NCBI GenBank assembly: GCA_964251665.1
Contig: CAXUKO010000003.1
Location: 124,001-188,000, forward strand
DNA from: JBBQLG01 sp964251665
GTDB lineage: Bacteria; Bacteroidota; Bacteroidia; Cytophagales; Spirosomataceae
Length of the DNA: 64,000 bases
Direction: 5' to 3'
Of the stretch, positions 26,210 to 35,800 are shown piece after piece. The notes beneath the pieces are model-generated. The model made no database searches, was not told the origin of the DNA, and saw only the letters and a list, made by a program, of their open reading frames with translations. The translations under genes and the position numbers were made by a program. Every line of letters starts with the position of its first letter. Position 1 is the first letter of the stretch.

Positions 26210-28630
26210 GTGTCCTTGTATACTTTACATCACGTCAGCTTGTCACCTACCGTTCTTATTGGCCGACCGGTCGTCTGGCTGTTTTTATTGATCTCGGTCC
26301 TGCTGTGCGTAGAAACACAGGCGCAGCAGCGGCCCACCTCTCGCGTCGATCAGCTTTCCGATGAACAGGTGCAGGAGTTTTACCGCCGGGCGCAGGCCAG
26401 CGGACTCAATGAACTGCAGATCGAACAGGCCGCCATGTCGCAGGGCTATACACTGGACGACATCGCTAAGATGCGTCGGCGGATTGCGCAGATTCGTACG
26501 CAGACGGGTCGCAACAGCGGTCAGACCACATCTGATACCGGCTATGTACGCACCCTGCCCGGTGATCTCTCGCGCCGGATGATCGACTCACTACCTACGT
26601 TCTCCCGGGCTGATACCGTCAAAAAACCTGTCGTATTTGGAGCTTCGCTGTTCCAGAATGCCGGTCTGTCCTTCGAACCTAACCTTCGTATTGCTACACC
26701 GCGCAACTACGTGGTTGGCCCCGACGACGAAATCAACATCGACATTTACGGAGCCTCATTCGATAACCTTAAATTAAGGGTCAGCCCCGAAGGAACCGTG
26801 AAGGTGCAGAACCTGCCACCGATTTTCGTGAGCGGCCTGACTATCGAACAGGCCGAAAAACGCATCATCGGGCGGTTGCAGCAGATCTATCAGGGCATCG
26901 GCCGGGCCGGGAGTGGTACCTCCGCCAACGTATCGCTGGGAAACATCCGCAGCATCCGCGTTACGCTCCTCGGCGAAGTGGTTCGGCCCGGTACCTACAC
27001 CATTTCGTCGCTTGGCTCCGCCTTCAACGCCTTGTATCTGGCGGGTGGCCCGAATCCCGAAACGGGCTCGTTTCGGAAGATCAGCGTCATTCGCGGCAAC
27101 CGGGTCATCCGCACCATCGACCTGTACGACTTTCTGCTCCGGGCCGATCAGCGGGATAACATTCGTTTAGCTGATCAGGACGTGATCCGCGTGGCCGACT
27201 ACGATACCCGCGTGGAGTTCATCGGTCAGGTACGACGCCCCGCTATTTATGAAGTCCTGCCCGGCGAAACGCTTAAGACGGTACTCGGCTTTACGGGCGG
27301 TTTCACCGACGAGGCCTACACAGCCTCGCTTACCCTACGGCGCAACACCCCCCGCGAACGGAAGATTGTGACCATTACGCAGGACGAATTAGCTGCCTTT
27401 GTACCACAGCGGGGTGACCGCTACACGGTTGGCAAAATTCTGGAACGCTACGAAAACCGGGTGCAGATCACCGGAGCCGTGATGCGGCCGGGTGACTACG
27501 CGTTAGTGCCTGGTCTGTCTACCGTGAAAGACCTGATTACCCGCGCGGAGGGCCTCCGAAAAGACGCCTTTACTAACCGGGCTGTCATCTACCGCGAACG
27601 GGCCAACATGGATATGGAAGCCATTGCCTTCGATCCGGGCCGCGTTATGCAGGGACAGGCGACCGATCTGCCCCTACAGCGGCAGGATAGCGTGGTCGTG
27701 CAGTCGGTCCGTGACCTGCGCGAACGGTATTACGTGACCATCGAAGGGGCGGTAAACAAACCCGACACGTTTCAGTACGTAAATAACCTGAGCGTGGCCG
27801 ACCTGATTGTGCAGGCCGGGGGCTTTCAGGAAGGCGCTACGGCCAGCCGTATTGAAGTGGCCCGCCGTATCCGTCAGGACTCCGCAGGGGTAAACTCCCG
27901 CGATAACATCGAGATTTTCCGCCTGACGCTCGACCGTAATCTGGGGCTTACCACCTCGGGTACTCCCAACGCGCCCACCCCGGCGGAGTTCATCCTGCAG
28001 CCATTCGATATCGTATATATCCGTACATCGCCGTACTACGAAGTGCAGCAGCGCGTTTTTATTACCGGTGAGGTCAACAATCCGGGCAGTTACGCCATTT
28101 TCAGCCGTACCGAGCGGATAGCGGACCTCATTAACCGGTCGGGCGGGCTAAAGGCACAAGCCTATTTACCCGGCGCGCAGTTCCGGCGTTCCGGGCAGTT
28201 GGTGGCTACTGATTTACGAAAAGTCTTAAAGGATACCACGGTAGAAAGCAACTTACTGCTTCAGAATGGTGATTCGCTGTTTATCCCACGTGTGTCAGAA
28301 ATTGTACTGGTTCAGGGCGGTGTCTTAAACCCCACAGCCGTGAGCTTTGAAAAAGATTTTGATTTTGAGGATTACGTCGCTCAAGCCGGAGGATTTACGG
28401 AGAACGCCCGACGAAAAAAATCGTATGTAGTGTATCCAAATGGTCGTAAAGATCGAACACGTCATTTTTTGTTTGCCAATCTCAGACCTAAAGTAGAACC
28501 AGGCTCTACTATTGTGGTGCCCTTCCGCCCACTGGATGGAAATCGCCTAAGCCCGGCTGAACGCATTGGTATCTTATCGGTCATTACAACGCTGGCTGCT
28601 ACTATTCTGACCGTTATCCGATTATTGTAG
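26210..28630 (+). CDS. Outer-membrane polysaccharide export protein with poly-export and about six SLBB domains
   Basis: The protein is 806 residues from a GTG start. A hydrophobic signal (VVWLFLLISVLLCVETQA) precedes a Gln-rich segment. The Poly_export domain is at about residues 166-225 (VVGPDDEINIDIYGAS). At least six SLBB-type repeats start near residues 248, 334, 417, 508, 614 and 699, each with the pattern [IV]xGxVxxPGxY. A hydrophobic stretch, VITTLAATILTVIRLL, ends the protein. It is the Wza-like outer-membrane/periplasmic channel for capsule or exopolysaccharide, with more SLBB domains than the two of E. coli Wza. The 3' part from about 28200 is much more AT-rich than the 5' part, suggesting a recombination junction within the gene. 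Wzz follows after 33 bp. Confidence 0.92.
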   Translation: MSLYTLHHVSLSPTVLIGRPVVWLFLLISVLLCVETQAQQRPTSRVDQLSDEQVQEFYRRAQASGLNELQIEQAAMSQGYTLDDIAKMRRRIAQIRTQTGRNSGQTTSDTGYVRTLPGDLSRRMIDSLPTFSRADTVKKPVVFGASLFQNAGLSFEPNLRIATPRNYVVGPDDEINIDIYGASFDNLKLRVSPEGTVKVQNLPPIFVSGLTIEQAEKRIIGRLQQIYQGIGRAGSGTSANVSLGNIRSIRVTLLGEVVRPGTYTISSLGSAFNALYLAGGPNPETGSFRKISVIRGNRVIRTIDLYDFLLRADQRDNIRLADQDVIRVADYDTRVEFIGQVRRPAIYEVLPGETLKTVLGFTGGFTDEAYTASLTLRRNTPRERKIVTITQDELAAFVPQRGDRYTVGKILERYENRVQITGAVMRPGDYALVPGLSTVKDLITRAEGLRKDAFTNRAVIYRERANMDMEAIAFDPGRVMQGQATDLPLQRQDSVVVQSVRDLRERYYVTIEGAVNKPDTFQYVNNLSVADLIVQAGGFQEGATASRIEVARRIRQDSAGVNSRDNIEIFRLTLDRNLGLTTSGTPNAPTPAEFILQPFDIVYIRTSPYYEVQQRVFITGEVNNPGSYAIFSRTERIADLINRSGGLKAQAYLPGAQFRRSGQLVATDLRKVLKDTTVESNLLLQNGDSLFIPRVSEIVLVQGGVLNPTAVSFEKDFDFEDYVAQAGGFTENARRKKSYVVYPNGRKDRTRHFLFANLRPKVEPGSTIVVPFRPLDGNRLSPAERIGILSVITTLAATILTVIRLL

Positions 28631-28663
28631 CAAAGAAACAGATCATTTTTAATCTGAAAACAA

Positions 28664-29749
28664 ATGTCAGTCACAGAGCCAAAACCAAGGAACTCAATTA
28701 GCGAAGACGAAGTCGAAATTCGACTTCGTGACGTTGCGCAGTTTCTTAAAGTTAGTCGGGGGCGTATACTGGCTGGTGCTCTAATTGGTCTTGTTATTGG
28801 TGGTCTATACGCATTTAACAAGCCTAATGTATATACGACACTGGTGACTGTAATGCCTGAAATTCAAGCAAAAGGCACTGGTGGACTTGGTAATCTGGGC
28901 TCTCTGGCAGGTTTAGCTGGTATTGATATCAGTAGCGCAACAGGGGCAGGAATGGATGCTATCCGGCCTGATATTTACCCGGATATACTGCAAAGTATGC
29001 CATTTGCGCTCCAGTTGTTACAACAACCTGTTTACTCACAATTCTTACAGAAGGAAACTTCGTTACAGGCGTTTTTAGAAGCGCAGGACAGACAGTCACT
29101 ATTAGGAGGTTTTATGGATTCAGATGATGGTCCTACATCCCCTATCAATAAATCCCGAAATCCAGATACATCACTTCAAATAACAAAGCGCCAAGAGAAA
29201 CTCGTTCGCCAAATTCATACTTCGGTAGCAGCTTCATACGATAAGAAGACAGGAATAATTCAGGTTACAGCCTCGTTCGCCGATCCGGTGACGGCTGCTG
29301 ATGTAGCAAGGTTGTCACTGGAATATCTGACTACTTACATAACCAGTTATCGAACGGAGAAGGCCAGAAGTCAAGTCCGATTTTTAACTAATCAAGTAGA
29401 TGATGCAAAGCGAAGGTATCAGTTAACAGAATTCGCATTGTCAAGCTACAAAGACCAAAACCGCAGCTTGTTTTTAAACACAGCAAAGATTGAAGAGCAA
29501 AGGTTACAGGCCGACTTCATGCTGGCTCAAACTGTGTTTAATGATCTTTCTAAACAACTTGAACAGGCAAAAATCAAAGTGTCTGAGGAATCGCCAGTGT
29601 TTAAAATTTTAGAGCCACCGACGGTTCCTCTACGTAAAAGTGCTCCTAACCGAGCGCTGATTTTGATGGGCTTTATACTGGCAGGTATTGTTGTTGGTTT
29701 GTTGGTTTCCCTTGTTAGGCGTACAATTTCAAAACACCAGTCTAATTAA
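28664..29749 (+). CDS. Wzz-type chain-length determinant / polysaccharide co-polymerase without kinase domain
   Basis: The protein is 361 residues. Two transmembrane segments bracket a periplasmic coiled-coil region: LAGALIGLVIGGLYAF near 37-52 and ALILMGFILAGIVVGLLVSLV near 330-350. The proline-rich PPTVPLRKSAPNR just before the second is the Wzz family motif. It sets polymer length with the Wzy polymerase at the inner membrane. No Walker-type tyrosine-kinase domain is fused, and no separate kinase or phosphatase gene is seen in the window, unlike Wzc systems. The gene lies between the export gene (33 bp upstream) and gmd (start 1 bp after this stop), in one transcription unit. Confidence 0.88.
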   Translation: MSVTEPKPRNSISEDEVEIRLRDVAQFLKVSRGRILAGALIGLVIGGLYAFNKPNVYTTLVTVMPEIQAKGTGGLGNLGSLAGLAGIDISSATGAGMDAIRPDIYPDILQSMPFALQLLQQPVYSQFLQKETSLQAFLEAQDRQSLLGGFMDSDDGPTSPINKSRNPDTSLQITKRQEKLVRQIHTSVAASYDKKTGIIQVTASFADPVTAADVARLSLEYLTTYITSYRTEKARSQVRFLTNQVDDAKRRYQLTEFALSSYKDQNRSLFLNTAKIEEQRLQADFMLAQTVFNDLSKQLEQAKIKVSEESPVFKILEPPTVPLRKSAPNRALILMGFILAGIVVGLLVSLVRRTISKHQSN

Positions 29750-29750
29750 T

Positions 29751-30734
29751 ATGAAGACAGCCTTAATCTGCGGAATTTCGGGTCAGGATGGTGCTTATTT
29801 GGCTCAACTGCTACTTAATAGAGGATACAAGGTATACGGTGGATCGCGTGATGCACAGATGTCTTCCTTTAATCATCTGACACGCTTAGGTATACGGCAA
29901 AATGTAGAAACAGTTTCAATTAGTATAAATGATTTTCGGTCTGTGTTACAAACCCTACAGCGCACACAGCCCGATGAAGTATATAATTTAGCCGGACAAA
30001 GCTCAGTCGGCCTATCGTTTGAACAGCCTGTTGAAACCTTAGAGAGCATTAGCGTTGGAACGCTTAATTTATTAGAGGCTATTCGCTTTACCGGGCAACC
30101 AATCCGCTTTTATAATGCTGGATCGAGTGAATGTTTTGGTGATACAGGCAGTGAAACGGCTAACGAACTTACTCCGTTTCGTCCACGTAGCCCCTATGGA
30201 GTAGCTAAGGCGGCTGCTTTCTGGCAAGTGGCCAATTACCGGGAAGCTTACCAGCTACATGCCAGTACTGGTATTCTGTTCAACCATGAATCCCCTTTGC
30301 GGCCCGAGCGGTTTGTTACTCAGAAAATCGTGGCAGCTTCTTGCCGAATAGCCAATGGTAGTAGAGAAATACTAACGTTAGGTAATATTGATATCGCTCG
30401 TGACTGGGGTTGGGCACCAGATTATGTTGAAGCCATGTGGCTGATGTTGCAGCGGGAGCGAGCAGAAGATTACGTAATTGCTACCGGGCAGACCAATAAA
30501 CTTCGGGATTTCATTCGGGTCGTTTTCGAAGCAGTAAACTTGGATTGGGAGAATCACGTTCGGACAGATACAGCGTTTTTCCGTCCTACTGATATTGCTG
30601 AAGGCCATGCTAACCCAAAAAAGGCTAAGGATGAGTTGGGTTGGGAGGCCCGCTTTAAGATGGAAGATGTAGCAAGATTAATGGTAGAAGGGTACAAAAC
30701 GCGGAATGAAACTTATTCCTTATTTACCGCATAA
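29751..30734 (+). CDS. gmd: GDP-mannose 4,6-dehydratase
   Basis: The protein is 327 residues from the ATG at 29751, immediately after the wzz stop; a longer frame to 29688 would overlap wzz. It is an extended short-chain dehydrogenase with the NAD(P)-binding GISGQDGAYLAQLLLNRGY, the GMD-specific NLAGQSSVGLSFEQP, the catalytic YGVAK in PRSPYGVAKAAAF, and LFNHESPLRPERFVTQKI. It converts GDP-D-mannose to GDP-4-keto-6-deoxymannose, the branch point to GDP-fucose, GDP-rhamnose or GDP-perosamine. No reductase, epimerase or aminotransferase partner is in the window, so the final sugar is undetermined. At 327 residues it is slightly shorter than typical GMD. Confidence 0.9.
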   Translation: MKTALICGISGQDGAYLAQLLLNRGYKVYGGSRDAQMSSFNHLTRLGIRQNVETVSISINDFRSVLQTLQRTQPDEVYNLAGQSSVGLSFEQPVETLESISVGTLNLLEAIRFTGQPIRFYNAGSSECFGDTGSETANELTPFRPRSPYGVAKAAAFWQVANYREAYQLHASTGILFNHESPLRPERFVTQKIVAASCRIANGSREILTLGNIDIARDWGWAPDYVEAMWLMLQRERAEDYVIATGQTNKLRDFIRVVFEAVNLDWENHVRTDTAFFRPTDIAEGHANPKKAKDELGWEARFKMEDVARLMVEGYKTRNETYSLFTA

Positions 30735-30773
30735 ACTATCTACCTTGTAGATTTACTATTATCAAACTTTGTA

Positions 30774-30781
30774 TATATTTG
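30774..30781 (+). promoter_or_regulatory. -7 promoter element of the 17-residue-repeat surface protein gene
   Basis: TATATTTG is an exact TAnnTTTG match 110 bases before the ATG at 30891. Its last G is the first base of a perfect 20-bp palindrome, which would place the palindrome over the transcription start. Confidence 0.5.
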
Positions 30782-30800
30782 TTTTACATATATGTAAAAC
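30781..30800. promoter_or_regulatory. Perfect 20-bp palindrome, candidate operator
   Basis: GTTTTACATATATGTAAAAC is a perfect inverted repeat with no loop, which favours a dimeric DNA-binding protein over an RNA hairpin. A half-site, ATTTTACATA, recurs at 30811-30820. It sits just downstream of the -7 element at 30774-30781. The binding protein is unknown. Confidence 0.5.
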
Positions 30801-30890
30801 TTGCTACTTAATTTTACATATTGCTATATAATTCCAGATTAGTAAGTAACTTTCCCAAAATTCAGGCTAAATAAAATAATCGTGTCGCCA

Positions 30891-32816
30891 ATGAGACATT
30901 ATACTAAATCGACTGCAATTGTACTTGCCTTACTGAGTTGTACAGTCTTTATGCCTGCTGTTGCTCAGACTCCTCAAACAAACATAGCCATAACAGCAGC
31001 TACGTCAACTACTACTGGAGGATCTGATAACACGTTAGTAGGCGTTGGAGCTGGTAACCTCACAATGAGTGGGAATGGTAACCTTATTCTTGGCCGGGGT
31101 GCTGGTGTGCAGAATATGGCTGGTGCTCAGAATGCCTTTGTAGGTACATTGGCTGGTCAGCAAAATTCGTCGGGAAGTTATAATAGCTTTTTTGGCTATT
31201 CAGCAGGGAGTGCTAATACAACTGGAAATAATAACTCATTTATTGGTAACCAGTCAGGGTATACAAATACGACCGGCTACAATAATTTCTACGGCGGATA
31301 CCGTTCAGGATATTTCAACACAAGCGGACATAATAATGCATTTGTTGGGGCTGGTGCAGGTTACGCTAACAACACAGGCTCAGATAATACATTCCTAGGA
31401 GCAGATGCAGGCGGAGCTACTACAACTGGCGCTAGTAATGTGTTTGTAGGGTCTTTAGCGGGTTCATCAAATGCAACGGGTATACAAAATACGTTTATTG
31501 GTACTCGGTCTGGCCTTAATAATACAGCCATTAGTAACACGTTCGTTGGCTTTGAAAGTGGTCTTACTAATACAGTTGGCACTGATAACGTTTTTATTGG
31601 TACAAATTCAGGACGCTCTAATATAGACGGAAGCTTTAACCTGTTTGTCGGGGGTAATGCTGGTCAAGCGAATACTACTGGCCGGGAAAATCTATTCTTT
31701 GGTTCTGGTTCAGGTTTTACTAACACTACGGGGCGTTTTAACTCCTTTGTGGGTCTTAATAGCGGATTTAGTAATACGACTGGTGAGAATAATGTGTTCT
31801 TTGGCCAGCGCGCAGGCTATAGTAATACTAACGGAGCATTTAATTTATTCTTAGGTGCGTCAACAGGCTACGCGAACACAACTGGCGTGTATAACACATT
31901 CGTAGGTAATGGAGCTGGCTACTCGAACGTAGCAGGTATTAATAACACGTTGATGGGCCTCAATAGTGGATTCAAAACGACCGGCTCAGACAATGTTGCC
32001 CTTGGTTATAATGCAGGTCTTGAAAACACAACCGGACAACGTAATACGTTCATTGGAACCGGCGCTGGTGTTTCTGCCTCAAATCCAGGTCTGCAAAATG
32101 CAACAGCTATTGGATATGGTGCCCAAGTCTCAGCAAGCAATAGTTTGATTTTAGGCAATGGGGCGAACATTGGCATTGGCAACACCGCGCCAAGCAGCAA
32201 ATTAGAGATCACTCAGGGAACGGCTAATCAATCGGGCTTGCGATTTACTAATCTGACGAGCGCTTCTCCCGCCAGTGTAACCAGTCAATATAAATTCCTC
32301 ACTGTTAATGCAACCGGCGATGTAGTTTTAGCCAGCCTTAACGGATCAGCACGGATAGGAGCCGAAACTGATCTGTGGACAGTTGTAGGGGAAAATGTGC
32401 AGAATACTAATTCGGGGGGCGTTGTCATCGGCTCTGCTATAAGCAAAGCACCTGCCGGTTATAAACTTTACGTGCAGGACGGAATTTTGACGGAAAAGGT
32501 GAAGGTTTCTGTGAAGAATACGTCCGACTGGTCAGATTACGTCTTCTCATCTACGTACCAGTTAAAACCACTTACTGAAGTAGCTACTTACATAAAAGAG
32601 CACAAACATCTTCCCGGAATTCCTTCGGCCGAAGACGTTGTGCGTGAAGGCATGGATGTTAGTCAGATGAATGCTAAACTACTCGGTAAAATTGAAGAGC
32701 TAACTCTTTACATGATCGATCTCAAAACTGAATTTAACACGCTGAAGAAGCAAAATTTGCTTTTGAAAAAACAGAATATGCAGCTTACAAAGACAATAAA
32801 GAAGGTGGCCCGGTAG
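30891..32816 (+). CDS. Secreted surface protein with about 21 tandem 17-residue YadA-head-like repeats and C-terminal chaperone-like coiled coil
   Basis: The protein is 641 residues from the ATG at 30891; a GTG at 30882 is also possible. A signal peptide ends near PAVAQ. Residues about 44-398 are a tandem array of roughly 21 repeats, mostly 17 residues long, with consensus GxxNxF[VI]Gxx[AS]GxxNTT; two copies are 16 long. The array ends in ATAIGYGAQVSASNSLILG, like the head beta-roll of YadA-type trimeric adhesins. There is no YadA membrane anchor. Instead the C terminus has WSDYVF, HKHLPGIPSAEDV and a long coiled coil from MNAKLLGKIEEL, a tail common on Bacteroidota surface fibres and related to intramolecular chaperone ends. 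It is probably a trimeric fibre or adhesin. It lies inside the capsule locus and converges with the beta-helix gene. Confidence 0.75.
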   Translation: MRHYTKSTAIVLALLSCTVFMPAVAQTPQTNIAITAATSTTTGGSDNTLVGVGAGNLTMSGNGNLILGRGAGVQNMAGAQNAFVGTLAGQQNSSGSYNSFFGYSAGSANTTGNNNSFIGNQSGYTNTTGYNNFYGGYRSGYFNTSGHNNAFVGAGAGYANNTGSDNTFLGADAGGATTTGASNVFVGSLAGSSNATGIQNTFIGTRSGLNNTAISNTFVGFESGLTNTVGTDNVFIGTNSGRSNIDGSFNLFVGGNAGQANTTGRENLFFGSGSGFTNTTGRFNSFVGLNSGFSNTTGENNVFFGQRAGYSNTNGAFNLFLGASTGYANTTGVYNTFVGNGAGYSNVAGINNTLMGLNSGFKTTGSDNVALGYNAGLENTTGQRNTFIGTGAGVSASNPGLQNATAIGYGAQVSASNSLILGNGANIGIGNTAPSSKLEITQGTANQSGLRFTNLTSASPASVTSQYKFLTVNATGDVVLASLNGSARIGAETDLWTVVGENVQNTNSGGVVIGSAISKAPAGYKLYVQDGILTEKVKVSVKNTSDWSDYVFSSTYQLKPLTEVATYIKEHKHLPGIPSAEDVVREGMDVSQMNAKLLGKIEELTLYMIDLKTEFNTLKKQNLLLKKQNMQLTKTIKKVAR

Positions 32817-32850
32817 GAATATACAGACACCCTCTGTGATCTATCTCCAA

Positions 32851-32887
32851 AACAAAACAGCCCCTGAATTACAGGGGCTGTTTTGTT
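32851..32887. terminator. Bidirectional terminator between convergent genes
   Basis: A perfect 16-bp inverted repeat (32851-32866 and 32872-32887) with loop AATTA has A tracts on the left and T tracts on the right of the GC core, so it works on both strands. It abuts the stop codon of the minus-strand beta-helix gene at 32888. Confidence 0.9.
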
Positions 32888-35800
32888 TTATCGCACACGC
32901 ACATCAGCTTGAATTTGGTCGTCTTCACCGTTGGCGTAACCGTTGTTAGGGGTCGAATCTGGATCGCCAGTTCCTGAAGCTGTTATCTGAGCCTGATTTG
33001 TCCACTGTCCCGTCGAAGTAGCCCGCACCTGAAACGAAAAGGCATAACTACCGCCAGCCGCTAACCGATCAATGCTGTTAGTCAGCGTATTTCCATTTAC
33101 GGTCCATCCTGCCCCACTCACGAATTGTAGCCCGGAAGGGAGTTGATCGGTAATCTGGATAGATGTTGCTGTAGTTCCCCCGCGGTTAAGCACAATCACG
33201 GTACAGGTAATAACCTCGTTAGCAACCAAGACCTGCTTGCTTAAATTCATTTGTATGCTAAGATCAGCCTTAGTCAGATCGGACGGTGGCTGTGAAGAAA
33301 CCAGTGCCTTTAAAGGCCGCTGGTTGGGATTAGGAGAAATAAAAACAGTTTCGCCCAACTCTTTAGTGCGAACTATAGCTTCGTCTGAATCGTCTTCGCC
33401 ATCGCCTGTTCCTGAAAGTGGACTGCTGTCGGGGTCTAGATATGTAGATGAGATAAGCTCAACCGCCGTCCGGTATACCCCCGTTGCTAATGGTTTAGCC
33501 TGGAAAGTAAATGATGCACTTGCTTGACTGGGAAGATTGGTTACAGTTCCAATTATAGTGCCATTTGCATATTGCAGCCCTGTACTATTTGTCAACTGAA
33601 GATTTGGCGGTAATCGTACTGACCATTGTGTACTGACGGGCGTACCAGAAGTGTTATTGTCGCCTTCATTACGGACAACGACCTGATACGTAATCGTTTC
33701 TCCAACCCGTGGTGCTTCTTTATCGGTTGTAATTTGCGCCTTCAGATCCGCAGAAATAGACTGCGAGCCGTTCCAGAGCAGCACAATCGATCTAAAAGCG
33801 GGTATAGTTAGCTGACCGGTATATGTTTGGTTAGCTACATCTTTGTAGCTTCCGTTGAGAGCAACGACCATATCAACAGAAGTTGGGTTATACATGAACA
33901 GAATAAGTTTATCTGGGTCAATGCGAGATATATTGGCCTCACGGAAGCTATAATTATCTATAAAAAGCGGTTGACTACTTTCAAATGGACGTAAAACTGC
34001 AAGCGCCTTGTCTAAATCCCGTAGCGGCTTAACGGCTATCTCATAATGCTGAACTGACGTGCCGACAACAACAGCCGGACGAGTGTCAACCAAAGCGAGA
34101 AATGGGGAAAACTGGGGCTGAATGTATACCTGAACCAACCGATTTGGTATAGGGCTGATAGCATCAAATTGAATAATATAATACTTGTTTTGAGCTACGC
34201 TGTTAACTACTTGAGCCGCATAAAGTGATGCTCCTGGATTATTAGTGATGGAGGTGAAGTTTAGATTCAGGCTCCCACCATTGATACGATTCGTATTATC
34301 CCAAGTGCCCTGTCCATTGTTGAAGTCACTAAAAATAAAAGGCCCACCAATACCGTATCCGGTACCCGTCGTAAAATCCCCGCCTACTACCCGTTCAGGA
34401 CCTGTAAAGCTATTGATGATGTAGCCCTTGAATGTAACCGACGAAGTTTTTGAATTTTGATCTTTTCCATATTTAGTTTTCCATTCAAGTAAAGATTGAG
34501 GATCAAATGAGGTACCGTTGGGAGGGGGATAAGACAACCGCAGCGTCTGCACGTCGTCTAAGGGCCGGGCGTAATAGTTATTATCGAAAGTGCCGAAAGT
34601 ACCCAGATTAGTCGTGTACGAATTATAGATGGCCGAATACTGCGTGGGCAGCTTGCCTACGAAGACGTTATTTGTGGTGGTATTATTCGTGGCAGTACAC
34701 AGATTAGTGTAGTCAATTATATATTGTGTATAATCGTTGTCAAAGCAGGTGTTTCTTATAACTGCACAGCTTGTAGCTCCATGCAGGTAAATACCTGCTC
34801 CTGAGCATTTAAACGCCGTATTATCACTGACCATTATATTTTGAATACACTCATCTAAGTATATACCGTTAGCACCGAGAAAACCGTCAGGTGTACCTTC
34901 TGCTACTCCCAAGCCGTTAAAGATTATATTTTCCTGAAGTGATACATTGGTCATTGACTCCTGTGCATTATTTGTTACGTACAACCCACCTCCATCATTT
35001 TTGGTCATGCAAAAGTTAGACACTATGTTACGCTTAACTGTAGTATTGTTCTTAGGGAAGTTGAGGGCACAGTAGCCCGTACTGTCAATAGTGTTATTCT
35101 CGATGAGTGTACCAGTGAGACTATAGGCGATGAAACCGTTGTATTGGGCATCGCCAGAGTCGCCCCGTCCCGGTTCCAGTGCCGTATGGCGGATAGTATT
35201 TCCCCGACATGTGAACGTGTTATACGTATCAATCTGGAAGCCATTATTATTAGTTCTTTCAATTAAATTGTTCTCAAATAATATCGTGTTGCCGGACCCA
35301 CTAAACCAAACCCCGTTTTCACCAGAGTTAACTACTTCACAATTGGTTACGGTTATGCCGGATGAGTTTTCAATGTATAAGCCACAGTTTAAGGTTTCGA
35401 TGATCCGCAGATTATTGAACGTAACATTGGACCGTGCGCGGGTTGTTGCTCCCTGACTGAAGACCGTAGCCGATATCAATTGGGTATTCGGATCTATCTG
35501 ATTCGAGTAAATCGTTATCTGCTTGTTAGCAGGATTATAGTACCATTCTCCTTGCTGGTCGAGTGTAGCCGGGTGATTCTGAATAAAATAACCAAACTGA
35601 TCCGAGATGTCGTAGGTGGACGCGTTGGTTAGTGTGAGCGTATTACTGGTTTGCTGCGTTATTGTTGCTCGGTCGATGATGAAATAGTTGGCCCGAATGA
35701 CTACCTCGCCCCCTACCCAATTGGTGGTTAACGGCTGTTGACTACCGAGCTTAGTCTTACCAACGTGGGCCTGAACAGTCAGATAACCCCGGTTAGGGTC

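Noticed and set aside
25956..26364. Two short plus-strand frames upstream of the export gene
   Set aside because: They cover the REP-like palindrome and promoter, have no recognisable product, and the promoter at 26182 fits the SLBB gene.
30738..30752. Small hairpin ATCTAC/GTAGAT just after gmd
   Set aside because: The stem is only 6 bp with a 3-base loop and no proper T tract, too weak to call a terminator.
31000..32090. Regularly spaced repeats that could suggest a CRISPR array
   Set aside because: The 51-bp period is in frame and codes for 17-residue protein repeats; the DNA units differ and there are no identical repeats separated by unique spacers.
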